Source: Boletus sp. NGJ
Lineage: Eukaryota > Basidiomycota > Agaricomycetes > Boletales > Boletaceae
Direction: 5' to 3'
Length of the DNA: 64,000 nt
Assembly: GCA_019096195.1 (NCBI GenBank)
Contig: JAGTXK010000028.1
Span: 48,645-112,644 of the forward strand
A program made the translations under genes and the position numbers. Within the stretch, counting starts at the first letter, position 1. Every line of letters begins with the position of its first letter. Of this stretch, positions 1 to 11,085 are shown piece after piece. The notes under the pieces were generated by a model. That model did no database searches, was not told where the DNA came from, and worked only from the letters and a program-made list of their open reading frames with translations.

Positions 1-1545
1 TGGGATGGTGGTAGCAACGAGCGGAGGTGGGATAAGAAGGAAGTTTTGGATATCCGCAACGTTTTAGGACCTGAGTTGCTGACGAGTCCTTATGTGACAC
101 GCATAGGGTATGCACATATCGCCATTATGACTTGCATTCCGCTGAACAGCTTTGGCTGCATATCGTTGTCCAGGTTTAATCCAATAGCCCCCACGTTGAT
201 GACGAGAGCACTGCAGGCCCTCCTTGCTTCACATTTCGGATCTTTGGAAGTGCATGAGAAATTGGGCAAACAGCCTGCCCGTGAAGCCATTGATATCATT
301 GTAGAATCTTCCAGTGGAGACATCCGAAGCGCGATCATGACCCTTCAGTTTGCGTGTGTTGTAGACCTCCCAACCTCATCGATAAAGTCGAAGGGCAAGG
401 TAAGTCGCAAGAACGTAGACGGAAAGAAGAGGTCAAAAAATGTCCGTGCGATTTTGGAAGCTGTCACCAGACGCGAGCAAAGTCTAGTGTTGTTTCACTT
501 GATGGGCAAGATCTTGTACAACAAACGTCAGAGTGGCGTTTTGGGCTCACGCAGCTGTCACTGATGCCACGCCTCCTATCCAGGTAAATTTGACTCTCCC
601 TCATCCCACCTATCAGCCAAGGATGCCGCGAAAGAGCGTGACTTGGATATGCAACTAATCGATCCGCCACCTCTGCCGATGTGGCTCTCGCAGAACAACC
701 GGAAAGCAAGTCGAGTGTGCATAGAGGTAAGCTTCTCTGAGAGCATTTGGTGTGACTCGCGACTCATGACTTTTCCTCGCGGTCCAGACGCTCGCTGCGG
801 AATCACCTATTGACTCATCTCTACTTGGAATGTATATTCATCAAAACTATACTCAGTTCTGCACGGATATCGATCAATGCGATGGTGTCTGCGAAGGATT
901 GAGTTGGGTTGACTCCATAGGCGGGGTGAGCTCTCCCCTTTCGCAGGTTTCATCATCCTTTGTCCATTGCACATGCTGATCAGGTCTTTGGCCTTTCAGG
1001 CTCAATCCGCAAACTCACCATATGCATTCCCCACCCTGACGCTTTCTACACTTCACTCGCTTCCAACACCCGTACCGCGAAATGGACAGAAAGTGTGCAA
1101 ACCCACATGGTTCGATGTTCGTACCAAGGAGCTTGGGGCATCGGACGCGGTCGGGGATGTTCTTGGGTGGCTCGGGAAAGGCGTGGTCGTCGATGGCGAT
1201 GCGGACCAAGGGGCATCGTCGATCTCAGTAGGCAAGTGGACTCACACTAATGTTGCGACGGAGCTCGGGGGCTGGCTGCGTGCACTCGATCGATGTAGTG
1301 GTGGTACTGGACCGATGGGAAGCAAGCGACAAGGATGGCCGCACCCACAGCCGCCGCGGACACATTGCCTTTTCACACATTTACCATGGACTCTTGGGGC
1401 TGCTGAGGGAGACGCGCTGGGAGAGAACGAGGAGGGGGAGGGGGAGGGGGATGCAGACGAGGATGTGAGAGCGCCCGGTGGGATGCGAGATGGAAAAGAG
1501 AGGAAGGGGTGGTTGGACGACGATGACATCGAAAATGTGGAATGA
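1..1545 (+). CDS. RAD17: Checkpoint clamp loader Rad17, 3' part
   Basis: The gene runs in from the left edge, so the ATPase domain lies outside. Rad17 with RFC2-5 loads the 9-1-1 clamp on damaged DNA in the nucleus and triggers the ATR checkpoint. Visible exons encode YVTRIG/FNPIAPTLM, SSGDIRSAIMTLQF and ILEAVTRREQSL..LFHLMGKILYNK, which are Rad17 hallmarks of the AAA lid region. Further exons give GMYIHQNYTQFC..IDQC and SPYAFPTL, then an acidic tail ending DDDDIENVE before TGA at 1543. The acidic end ..DDDIE is typical of Rad17. I place introns at about 111-172 (gtatgc..ccag), 529-584, 727-787, 928-1000. Coding is continuous through the gtaagt-like string near 400. No break is seen. Confidence 0.9.
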
Positions 1546-1726
1546 ACGAAATGAAGCCTGGTAACGTTGTCGGTGCTTACTGTATTGTAGTGGAACGTTG
1601 GTGCAATCAAAGTCTTTTACTGTAATTTAGCTTGTTCACAGCGCGAAACCTAACCGCGGCTATATTCGGCCCGGATGTACACGGATCAGTACTAACTACG
1701 TACCGACGTTGTTAGTACGTCCAAGA

Positions 1727-3519
1727 ATGTTCGTTTTGACACGAAGAGGACTCGCACAACAAATTCATACCCTCAATGTTACTCGGGGCTCTCCAAAACA
1801 TGTGCGAGTAACTTTCGCCAGCCTTCCAGGTCGTGACATAAAACGCATTGTCCAAGCAAGGTTTCAATCGACCACATCACACGGTGAACCACACGTGCCT
1901 AGATCCTGGCTACAACGTCGAAGCAGCATCCGCGTATCTACGCTTTTCACCGCTTTGCTCGCATTCGGCGCAGGTGCAACGGCACTCGGTCTGTGCGTGG
2001 TCTCAGTCACACAATCAAGGCTCCCTGCACTAACTTTCTTTGCTTTTACTCGAATATCCGGGAACCTGGATGACATCCCTGCTTGCGACGCGCGCAAAAC
2101 GATCGTGTCCGTTGAAAACACAGCTACGAGATTTACACCTCGTTCACGCTATGGCCGATAGAGGTCCGTAAAGACTTGCGTGCTGGGATAAGAGCCAAAA
2201 AACAGGGTGACTATGCTCTGAGCGAACGATTCCTTGCTCGGTGCGTCCGCGTTTTAATTTTAATTTTAATTTTTTCATTCATGTCGTCTCTACTCGGTTC
2301 TTGGTTCTTACCCGTGCCATGCATACAGTGCATTACAAACTGCCCTGGCACTCCCATTGTCGGCGCTCGGCTCGGACCCGTACCTCAAGTTATCAGGGAT
2401 CGCCGCTGTCTTGGCACAAGTGTCACCCGAACGACGTGCGAAAGAGGTGCTGCAAAGCGTGTGGAGCAAAGGTGATATCTCCAGCTCCCCGTCGTCTACT
2501 TCCCCCGGGGGTGAGGGTGACAGCAGGAACGAGTCAAACGACGACTGGGCGACGTACACGCTCACGAACGAGGAGCGCCTCCGCAGAGTTGCCGTCGCGT
2601 GCAAGCTTGCGGAACTGTGCGCGAACGAAGATGGGGAGGAAGAGGAAAAGTGGCTTGTGTGGGCGGTCGAGGAGGTTCTTTGGCTGGCGGGCGTTGGTGT
2701 ACAGAAGACGAACAACGGGGAATCCACGGGCGGTACGGCCCGTTCTATCAGCACGTCGACAGCTGTCGTGCTTGCAGAGCTTGAGCTGCCGTCTTGGATG
2801 CGCAGAGTCGACCTCGGTGCACCACTCGCCGCGCTTGGATCGGTGTACGCACGCAAGGGAAACATTGAGTGAGTCCAACGCATTGTTTGCCCAGCGCCTT
2901 GCCCAGCGCCATGGACGCCAGCATACGAACTCATCGAAAAGGTATGCCATGCCACTTTATTTACAGGCCATATCGCTCCTTCTCCCACCGAACAACATGC
3001 AGAACGTGAACATTGAAGATCGTTGTGAGGGTACGTCTGCTCTTTTGCAACCGCTTAATATGCTCCAGACAGACCCGACGTCTACCCGTAGCTGCACAAC
3101 TCATGAACAACCTCTCGGAACTGATCATGCGACGGCCACCCTCACCCGAGATTAGACACCAGGCAGAAGCCTGGGCACGTCAGGCCTATGGATTGATTGA
3201 GCGCGTGCAGGAGATACCCATGCCTCGGACGGGATGGTTCAGCTCCAGCAGTGAGCAGAGCAGAGAGGTCTGCGATCAGGTATTGGGCGTCGTCTTGTTT
3301 AATCTTGGCATGTTGAGGGAGGTGAGGATTTTCACTCATTGTCTGACAGGCTCGAGTTAATCTTCCGACAAATGGTAGATGGACGAGGACCAGGCCACTG
3401 CACGTTCCTTGTACGAGCAGAGCCTAAAGCAGTGTGAAAAAGTCGGGATGAAGGAAGGGGTGATGCAAACCAAGCAAGCATTGAGAAGAGTCGGCCGTGC
3501 CGGCGGGAACGCTGTGTAG
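1727..3519 (+). CDS. Mitochondrial TPR protein, Mgr3-like
   Basis: Start chosen at ATG 1727, which opens an Arg-rich, Ser/Thr-containing presequence. A single hydrophobic segment follows (STLFTALLAFGAGATALGL), then YEIYTSFTLWPIEVRKDLR and repeats such as GDYALSERFLARA and SGIAAVLA. This layout (mitochondrial targeting, one membrane span, TPR-like helices) is that of Mgr3, an adaptor of the i-AAA protease Yme1 in the inner membrane. At least five introns are needed: about 1996-2110, 2240-2329, 2869-2968, 3030-3070 and 3320-3374. The last exon ends RRVGRAGGNAV then TAG at 3517. Membrane and TPR features are seen; the Mgr3 assignment rests on family resemblance and is less certain than the gene itself. 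Confidence 0.75.
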
Positions 3520-3861
3520 TCCTTTTATGCGAGTCCTCGCGAGCAACGGGCGTGCATCTGACAGTGTATAGCCCATGGAAATTGGGGTAAGCCGATGTGG
3601 TTGCACATAGTAGACACGGAGAAAGTCCACATCGGGTTGACAACCCCCGGAAAGCTAAGTTAAGTTGTGCGAGACTTCGAACGGGACTATCTTTGGTGAC
3701 AGATGATGTTGCCAGCCCGATCGAGATGTGAGCGAAAGATAGGCGTGTAAACTGCCCACGAGTACCCTCAGTCCAAGCGCGAGGCCACGCGCTCGTTCCA
3801 CCATTGGGAACACCATTCTCACGTACTTCGAACGAAAAAGGGCCAAGACGAATCACCATGG

Positions 3862-4140
3862 TCATTCCGCGTGCCCCAGCCTCTGACACTTGCATATTCG
3901 CTCTGCGAGCTGGCTGATGTCACCATGGACAGTCGCAATGGTGCTCAGGGAAGTTACGGAACTTCTTATCCATGGGTTGGGCGGCATGAGCATCCCCATG
4001 TTGGGCATGTTCATCATGCCTATCAGCGCCATGCTACCCATACCACCTAGTGATACACGCTCCCCCCAACTCCCTCCGCCGTATACGCCTCCACCACTCC
4101 CATTCTTCGCCTGCCGTTTGCGTCGCTTGGTGGGTAACAT
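3862..4140 (-). CDS. Possible small gene, unrecognised
   Basis: An ATG-started 92-codon reading frame on the minus strand has a basic start (LPTKRRKRQAKNG), then a Gly/Met-rich low-complexity stretch (GGMGSMALIGMMNMPNMGM). Further open frames continue downstream to about 3530, overlapping the 3' side of the TPR gene, and could be joined by introns. I do not recognise a family. It may equally be an untranslated or spurious frame between two genes. Confidence 0.25.
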   Translation of the reverse strand: MLPTKRRKRQAKNGSGGGVYGGGSWGERVSLGGMGSMALIGMMNMPNMGMLMPPNPWIRSSVTSLSTIATVHGDISQLAERICKCQRLGHAE

Positions 4141-5029
4141 TCATCCGACACACTTATTTCGCAATGAGAGCGCGTTGATGTGAAGCGAGGTACGCAGGAT
4201 CGCTGCTGAACTGAAGTGGAATTGTTGGGGTCATGCCACTATCCAGGTCGCATCGTCCGGTGGACACCATTCTTCATTGTCACGTTGATCGCTGGATTGC
4301 GACCACACAGACCCACGTCATCGTCGTCATGCACCAGCGGCCTACGGCTATTCGAGGACCTCGCCAGCTCGAGGAGGACATGGCTACAAGCGTCGCGGGC
4401 GGAGGCCGCGAAAGACCCTCGGACGCGCTGATAACCAAGGCACGTGACGTGGCGCGGAGCGACTGGACTTGTAGTCCTCCTTGACCGAAGGGGAGTCTGA
4501 TATCGAGTGGATGGGGGGCACGTGTAGAATGCGGTAGGAATTCTACGACGCCGATGACCTGGCAGCGGAAGAGAAAGCCACTGCGTCTGACTTGTCGTTT
4601 CGAGCAGCGGGACTTAACGATCGTTTGGCGGACGTTGTCGAGCGCCTGTGTCAGGCTGCGACGAAAGCGCGACATTGAAGAGGCTTTTGGAAGCGGGTGA
4701 AAGGCGAGGCCGATGTCTCGGCGGTACTTACTGTAAAGTGTGGAAGGTTTACGTTCCCGCGCGATGGGGGTCATAGGGTGACTAGTGACAGATGCTGACT
4801 CTTCACCAATGTTCTGATGCGGCTAAGGGTGGCAGAGAAGTAAGTACGGTTGGTTTGCAACCATCAGCAACAGAAACAATGATCACCCCAATCAATATAA
4901 GACGACTACGCTGGAGGCAACACAGTCGGTGAGAAACAAGTTCAACCTTGCCACGAGTTAGTAGCGTTATCGCACCAGCTGGAGAGAAAACACCGTGTTC
5001 GCGTTCACCAGAAGGAACGACGAATGCGT
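4141..5029. other. No clear gene; possible coding remnant
   Basis: No complete gene is visible. On the plus strand around 4535-4676 one frame reads FYDADDLAAEEKA then LSFRAAGLNDRLADVVERL and stops. It is preceded by an in-frame TAG, and no start or splice sites could be placed. It looks like the last exon of a decayed or unusual gene, and sits directly left of the pogo insertion. Confidence 0.3.
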
Positions 5030-5031
5030 TA

Positions 5032-5054
5032 CAGTTGATATGCTCATAATGCAT
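5032..5054 (+). repeat. Left TIR of pogo element
   Basis: This 23 bp repeat is the exact reverse complement of 7581-7603. It is preceded by TA at 5030-5031. The subterminal region holds further ATGCAT-like words. Confidence 0.95.
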
Positions 5055-5207
5055 AAGGTCGGGACCCGCCAAAACCTAATGCATTACCATGGTTATGCAA
5101 GACGGCGATGCGTGACAAGGGTGACTCATCACTGTCACAACTTATCCCGGGCCTTCGACTACGCTACTTGTTACATGTATCTATCCAAAGTCGTCTGCTT
5201 CGCATCA

Positions 5208-7362
5208 TTAAACTCCTGTCGCCGTAAGTGTGCACAAAAAACGACACAGCTGCTTCGACGACTCGAAGATGTCCTCGGCCTCAGCATACTCCAACACTGC
5301 GCCTGCAAGTTGCTCGCATAACGACATTGCCTGAACCCTTGTGACACATGGCTCCGGGTTATCCTCTTCGTCTGAGTCGATCTCGATGACCTCGCCCCTC
5401 GCCACAGCTATCTCGTGGTGCACCACATCTACAATCTCTTCCTCACCTTTCTCGCCACCTGAGAAAATCTCCATTTCACGAATCTCGATCTCTTCGGGAG
5501 GATCCAGGACATCATCCACAGTCGGTAGGGTGTCAAAGATGCGGTTTCGTGCTTTGAGATCTTTGATGGATTGGGTGAGTTCATCCTGTATTGATTTGAG
5601 TTGAGGGACTTGGAGGTCCTTTGGGCCAAGTGGAATTCGGATTTTGAGTCCTGGTCGGCGGATGGCTGCTTGCTCGAGAGGTTTGATGGCCATTAGAGCA
5701 GCCTGAACATCCCCCTCAGCATTCATGACAGCCTGGAGGGCTGGTTGCCAGTCTGTGTCAATGAAACGGCCACCGAGATGAGCTTGAAGGTGAATTTCAG
5801 CATTTGGTAGTGAGAGGTCTGTTGTTGCAAATTCATGGATAATCTTCCATGCGAGAGGGTCAGCATGTGGGGTTGTTGATTGGGATGATGAGGGTAAGTT
5901 GACAAAGGACTCGGAATCCAACCCGCCATCCACAATATAGGTTTCACTGTCAAAGATAAAATTAAAATAAGTAACAGTCTGAGACATGCCAGTGAATGTG
6001 TGGCTTATGGCTGAATACATGCGTGATTCCAACAGTTTCGGATGGTCTCTGGCGTTACACAACTCCATGCCTTGTTTGCCATTACCATAGCTTCGAGAAG
6101 GTCTGTCTTGTAGATCTTGCATTCACTGGCCTCGTCCAGATCGATTGCTCGCTTATTAAAGTTATGATGGTATAAGGCCTTGAAGCATCGTATGATGCCA
6201 GTATCACAGGGTTGGATGAATGCTGTCATGTTTGGCTCAAAATATTCAAGCTGAATGTTCGATGGTTCATATGATATGAAGTGCCCAGAGAAATTGTCGA
6301 CCAATAGAATAATATTCCGGTTTTCTCGCTTCATCTTAATGTCGAGCTTTTTCACCCACCTGGCAACACAATTGTTAGTGAACCAAACATAGGCCCAGGC
6401 TAAATGATCTCACTCCTCAAAAAGCTCTGAGGTTATCCAGGCCTTCTTGTTGTTACGGTAATAAAATCCACATTCCTCAGGGGTTTTCTTTTTAAAGCAT
6501 TGTGGCTTGGCTGCCTTGCCAACAAAAAACAGATCGAGTTTCTCACTGCCATCTGCGTTGCATGCGACTGCAATGGTAATTCAGAATTTTTTTTTTTATA
6601 CCACTCATTTGCTTCATAGCAAGGCCACGGTCAGGTGGAGCACTAGAAACAGTTTGTAAATAAAGTTTGATAAGATAACAACAGAGCTTACTGGGGATTG
6701 AATGATGTTTCATCCATGTTGAAGCAGTCACATGGAGCATAGTTTGCAAGAAGTTGTCAGCACCATACTTGATTGGCTTCAACAGCATCAAGGTCAACTG
6801 AAGCAGCCTCCCCATGTCGGCGAATTTCGTGAAGTTTGTAGGTGTTACAAAATGATTGCACCCAGCTTTCCCCCAATAGTCTCTCAGTCTCAGGAACTTG
6901 AAACTTGTCCTCAAATCTCTTTCGCTTGTCCCTCAGCATTGGACCTGAGACAGTCTCACCTCTCTGAGCCATATCCCGCACCCAAAGTACAAGTGCACGT
7001 TTGACATCAGGCCTGGTAACAACCCGAGGCCTCTTCGATGACAAAGCAGTGGGGTTGTCATTAGCACGAGCCTCCATATTGTGGCATTCTCAAAGCTTGC
7101 GAGATAAGGTTGATTGATTGAAGATCAGGGCACCTTCATGGCGTGTCTGGAAGTGCTCTACAATGCCAGCTTGGGAAATATCTGGGTGTGTGTCAATGTA
7201 AGCATAAACCAACAGCCAGTCTGCAAGAGTAAGGTTTTGGCGCCATGATGTTTGCTTTGGCAGCTGTGCGGAGGTTGCAGGCCCATCTTGGGTATGCTTC
7301 TGCTGTTTCACCAGCAGGCGATTGGTGGGTTTTTCTTGAGGCTTCCGTTTCACATGGAGCAT
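5208..7362 (-). pseudogene. CENP-B/jerky-like DDE transposase, decayed
   Basis: Translation from ATG 7362 gives an N-terminal helix-turn-helix (LTLADWLLVYAYIDTHPDIS..STLSRKL), then a CENP-B type second DNA-binding domain (RPDVKRALVLWVRDM..LLGESWVQSF). The catalytic core follows: NMDETSF (first Asp), LLVDNFSGH (second) and FIQPCDTGIIRCFK (third). A long acidic C-terminal domain ends at 5208. Introns with good ends lie near 6652-6699, 6358-6412 and 5955-6025. In-frame TGA codons at 7090-7092, near 6750 and near 6583, plus a frameshift at the A-run near 6590, interrupt it. At the TGA sites relatives usually carry Arg (inference), so CGA to TGA change is likely. Confidence 0.85.
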
Positions 7363-7580
7363 TTTGATGTTGGGAATTTTGTTACTGTGAGAAATGGCAA
7401 GATTCGTGTTTACAGTACAAAATTTTCAGTTTGTCTACCCTGATAGCTCCATCATAATGCATATGTACCCATAGCTACCCAATGCATTATGCAATATGCA
7501 TTAGTTCATCCACTTTGGCTGGGCCCAACACGGAACCCCCCAAAATGCAATGCAGTATGACAGATATACATTACTACCAT

Positions 7581-7603
7581 ATGCATTATGAGCATATCAA
7601 CTG
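7581..7603 (-). repeat. Right TIR of pogo element
   Basis: This is the exact reverse complement of 5032-5054 and is followed by TA at 7604-7605, giving the target-site duplication. Confidence 0.95.
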
Positions 7604-7828
7604 TACTACCTTGGAGCTTGTTCCACCCACGGCCTGCTCCTTGACTCACGCCACAAGCCCACAACATCAAGGTACATACTTACTACTATTGCATGTACTA
7701 GAACTGATTTAGATGGTGTATTGAATTGGATAAGTACCATCTGAGGCCATTATTACATATTCGAGAACCTGGTCCATGTGCCAGGCAATAATGCTAGCAG
7801 CTTGTATTTCAACATTCAACACATCCCC

Positions 7829-8026
7829 TCAACTCCAGCCTCCTTCACCAGAGAAGATGAGTCGAATTTTTGAATGAGAGCTTGCCACGTTTTTGTTACT
7901 TTGTGATACATAACAGTGAATCCACTGAACCTGATGGGGTCTCAGTTCAGTCTGCTTCCGCAGGTCGGGTGCCAGCTCTTCTGCATGGTAAAGATTGAAG
8001 TCAATAGTTGAGAGTGTTTGTAACAC
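7829..8026 (-). other. Open fragment between the two transposons
   Basis: A 65-codon minus-strand frame (HAEELAPDLRKQTELRPHQVQ..) has the look of coding sequence but no recognised domain and no flanking exons. It lies in the 427 bases between the pogo element and the CACTA left end. Likely a remnant of an older repeat or of the gene the elements landed in. Confidence 0.25.
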
Positions 8027-8030
8027 TGTG

Positions 8031-8240
8031 CACTATTGTCGTGGTTAGTATATGCCAGCGTCCGCCAATACAAACCAGTGTCTCCTGTGACACTGATGTG
8101 GACATTTTCGATGGTGTGATGTAGTGTCACAGACGCTCCTACAGCAATGTCGTCTCAATGATTTGGTAGTGTCTGAGACATTATTCAGACGTGTCCTCTC
8201 AACTGTAGGGTAGCACTCCATTCACTTCTGAACAGTGTCC
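8031..8240. repeat. Left subterminal AGTGTC array of CACTA element
   Basis: Many AGTGTC/GACACT-like words in both orientations occur here. ACCAGTGTCTCCTGTGACAC resembles the reverse complement of the right end near 14565-14595. Such arrays bind the CACTA transposition proteins in plants (family knowledge). Confidence 0.7.
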
Positions 8241-8406
8241 GGGAATCTATTAACTATCTGACCTTTACAGCAGTGCACTTAATTCGCACTGATGGTGTAG
8301 TACGCAGCACAAAACAATAGTAATACATTCCAAAAAAAGACACATACATCTGTGAGCAGGCTACAAGAAATTGAACAAATTTGTTACAAAAGGAATACAG
8401 ACGATT

Positions 8407-8484
8407 GCAGATGATCATGGGCCTGCGTTGTGATGGAAAGGTTTTGCAGATGATTGTGGGCTTGCATTGTGATGGAAAGCTTGC
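8407..8484. repeat. 38 bp tandem duplication
   Basis: Two adjacent copies of a unit GCAGATGAT(C/T)(A/G)TGGGC(C/T)TGC.TTGTGATGG.. differ mainly by transitions. It lies just downstream of the accessory gene of the CACTA element. Confidence 0.7.
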
Positions 8485-8497
8485 AGGGCGAACAGGC

Positions 8498-10329
8498 CTA
8501 TTTTGCACGCGATTTCAATCGAGTGGATCTTCCAGCCTGTAGGTCGACTCCTTGACTGCCACTGACTGGGTTTTTCTTGACATGACCTGTCTTCTTTGTT
8601 GGGGCCTTTGAAGTACTGGCATCACCATGACTCGTGATCGCAATCGTCTCATTTCTGATACTGGTCGAGCTCCCACTTGTGCTGCCATTAGCCTCAGCCT
8701 GGTCACACAATCAAGTATCATCCCTACGACAGGAATACAACACTCACCCGAGGACCCTTGACAATGATTCAAGGCCTAGGATGTGGCCTCTGTGGTCGAC
8801 TCGTGACCTATTAGCCAATGTGAATACACCAACACTACATACCTTATTTCCGGGTTCAGGTGCTTTATAGTTCTGGAGGGAAACGAGTGTTCTCACGGCT
8901 GCTTCTATACCCTCTTGCTCGTGCATTGCATGTCCTTTGAATGACAGGGTTGTCTTGTGGTTGATTAAATCGGCTTCATCATCATCATCTTCATTTATGT
9001 GGATAGAGTCGCCCACATCACTACTTGCAACCATGGTATTGTATGCGCTCACTGATGAGGATATATTGAGGTCCTGCATGATCAGTTGTGAGACAATGTG
9101 AGGAGTGACGATGTAACACAAATAGTGCATGATTGGCAGGGGTTTGAATGCCTTGGTTGAAGTCGACGCCAAAGGGAATAACTGCAGCAATGTGTGCATG
9201 ATGATCGCAGTCCCTTTCGGACCATAGCTACCAAATTAGATCAAGTTTGTTAGCCTCCCATCGCGAAAATATTTGCCAGCAATATGAAAAAAAATCTGCC
9301 TTACTATCCACTGCAAGAGTTCAACCAAATCTATGACAACATTTGAATTTGGGGTGGTCGCAATGCAGCAAAATGATCGATTGTCCATCCATCCATTTCC
9401 AGGTTGCCCATGAAACAGGTCCACACAAATAGTTGCATGTGTCTGTCTGGTTTGAACATGATCTGTCTGAGGTCGTCATACATGCCGAGAACATGATTGG
9501 GGATTTGCTTGAAGTTGATGGCAGTCGCAGGCCAGTTCCTCCTATGAGCCATTTCAATTGAATCTTTGCGCTGATGCAATCACTTGACTGTAATGCAGAT
9601 TGCAGTAGCCAGGTGGAAGTCATCTTCCCCCTGTTGTAATTGGGTGGCATAATGGATCAGCGCTGTCTGAAGGTCCACTGGGATATTCTTAGGAATAGGG
9701 TGTGAGCAGTCTGCACCTGGACAAGATCTAGGAATCACAATGTCCTCTTTGTCTGACTGGGAGGTGTCACCATCCCCAGTTTTGGTAGTCAAGGTTTTTT
9801 TCACACCTTGATGACACGTATGGCCCTGTTCCTCGGCATTTGTGTAAGTTTGGTTAAATGGTAATGGTGCGCTGAATCAAACCTTCCTTCGCTCTGCATC
9901 TGGGCTAGGAGAATTGCTTTCATGGACTTCTTCGTCCTCCCATTCTTCGCGATTGTCCTTCTGTGCAGATGGTAGTCCCTTCCTGGCTTGATGATGTGCA
10001 TGGCCCTGTTCCTCGTTTGTGTAAGTTTCGTTAAATGGTAATGATGTGCTGAATTGCACCTTCCTTCCATCCTCACTAGGACACCTGTGATCCATGCGAT
10101 GTCTTTTCTGAGGGCGATGGTCATCATCCTCGCTAGATTTGTCCTCACTTTCCTCACTCTCCTCATTCTCCTCAGGGATATCCTCATCGCTGTCATCAGC
10201 GTCACTTTCTTCCTTGTCTTTCTCATCGTGCACATGATTGGTGTTCATTTCCCCTTCACTCTCCCCACTATTGTTGTTCTCTGATCCAGTCAGATTGTCA
10301 TCTCTAGCTTTTTGTTTGCCGTTCATCAT
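8498..10329 (-). pseudogene. CACTA accessory gene, acidic protein, function unknown
   Basis: From ATG 10329 a very acidic Ser/Asp/Glu-rich domain (SDADDSDEDIPEENEESE..) is followed by FSTSLPFNETYTNEEQGH. A second, diverged copy of that motif follows, then PRSCPGADCSHPIPKNIPV, and RRNWPATAINFKQIP..LGMYDDL. More frames run to a basic Ser-rich end near 8498. I recall the CPGxxC/WPxxIxFxxIP pattern from proteins of agaric fungi but know no function. A TGA interrupts the second copy at about 9880. The gene is transcribed away from the transposase, so the two probably share a central promoter near 10.4-11.0 kb. It may help transposition or bind the terminal arrays (inference). Confidence 0.55.
9811..10064 (-). 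repeat. Internal duplication in the accessory gene
   Basis: About 80 bp at 9985-10064 recurs at 9811-9890. Both encode KV.FS..LPFN.TYTN.EEQGH..HQ. It is a coding-sequence duplication inside the accessory protein. Confidence 0.75.
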
Positions 10330-11085
10330 CTGTGATCATAGTTGGTTGTCAGATGTAATTCATAGTTGAACACGTACCGCTATGGTCTTCTCTTCTCGTT
10401 TGCTTGCCTGCGAACTGTTGCGGAGATACTGGGCCAGCATATCCTGCACTGGCCATCCGTTTTCATACTTCAGTAGCACTGGTAATTTCAATTGGACCTA
10501 ATTTGTGAAGTGAGTCCACATATATGCACCTGAAAGTCTAGTCATTGCACATGCTTACCTCACGGATCACCTTTTTGACCAGCTGGTTGTTGCGTTGGTG
10601 GTTCATTGTATGAGTTATGTCAAGATACTTGATAGCCAACCTGCGTATCGTGCGCTATTCTCAATACTGTCAGCACACACAGTTCAGAGATGAAGAAATA
10701 CAAACAGATATGTGGTAGTATTGCTCTTTGTTGTCTGTAAGGCCCAACTCGTCGATTATTCGATAGCCTTTGCCCTCGCCTCACCCAGGTCAGCCCTTTG
10801 GTCTGGGAATGAGATCCAATGGTTGTACTGCAGGATAGTCAGGTCGTTTTGTTCGCTGTCGTTTCGCCTGTTGACTGCCTAGATAGATGCTGTATGTGTC
10901 AGTAGGATGAGTTATCACATAAGATATCATGCACGAGTGAGAAAGTCTAATTGTTCTTGCATCTGTGTGACCATTTTGTGCAGTGCGGCATCTTTTGAGG
11001 GTTTTGGTACCATTGGCTTAGGTTTTGTGATTGTGGGCATGACAATGGCCTTGAGGGTAGTGATGGCGGGTTTCTGTTTTGTTGA

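Larger units (their letters stand above)
5032..7603 (-). mobile_element. pogo-type (Tc1/mariner) DNA transposon
   Basis: A 2.57 kb element has perfect 23 bp terminal inverted repeats beginning CAGTTGATATGCTC, flanked on both sides by the dinucleotide TA (5030-5031 and 7604-7605). TA is the target duplication of the Tc1/mariner superfamily, and TIRs starting CAG are usual in pogo. Inside, on the minus strand, is a CENP-B/jerky-like transposase. Termini are intact but the coding region is not, so the element would need help from another copy. Confidence 0.93.

Noticed and set aside
8031-8240. CRISPR-like or regulatory repeat array
   Set aside because: Repeats are 6 bases long, irregularly spaced and in both orientations, mirror those at 14425-14647, and the genome is eukaryotic. 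They are CACTA subterminal repeats.
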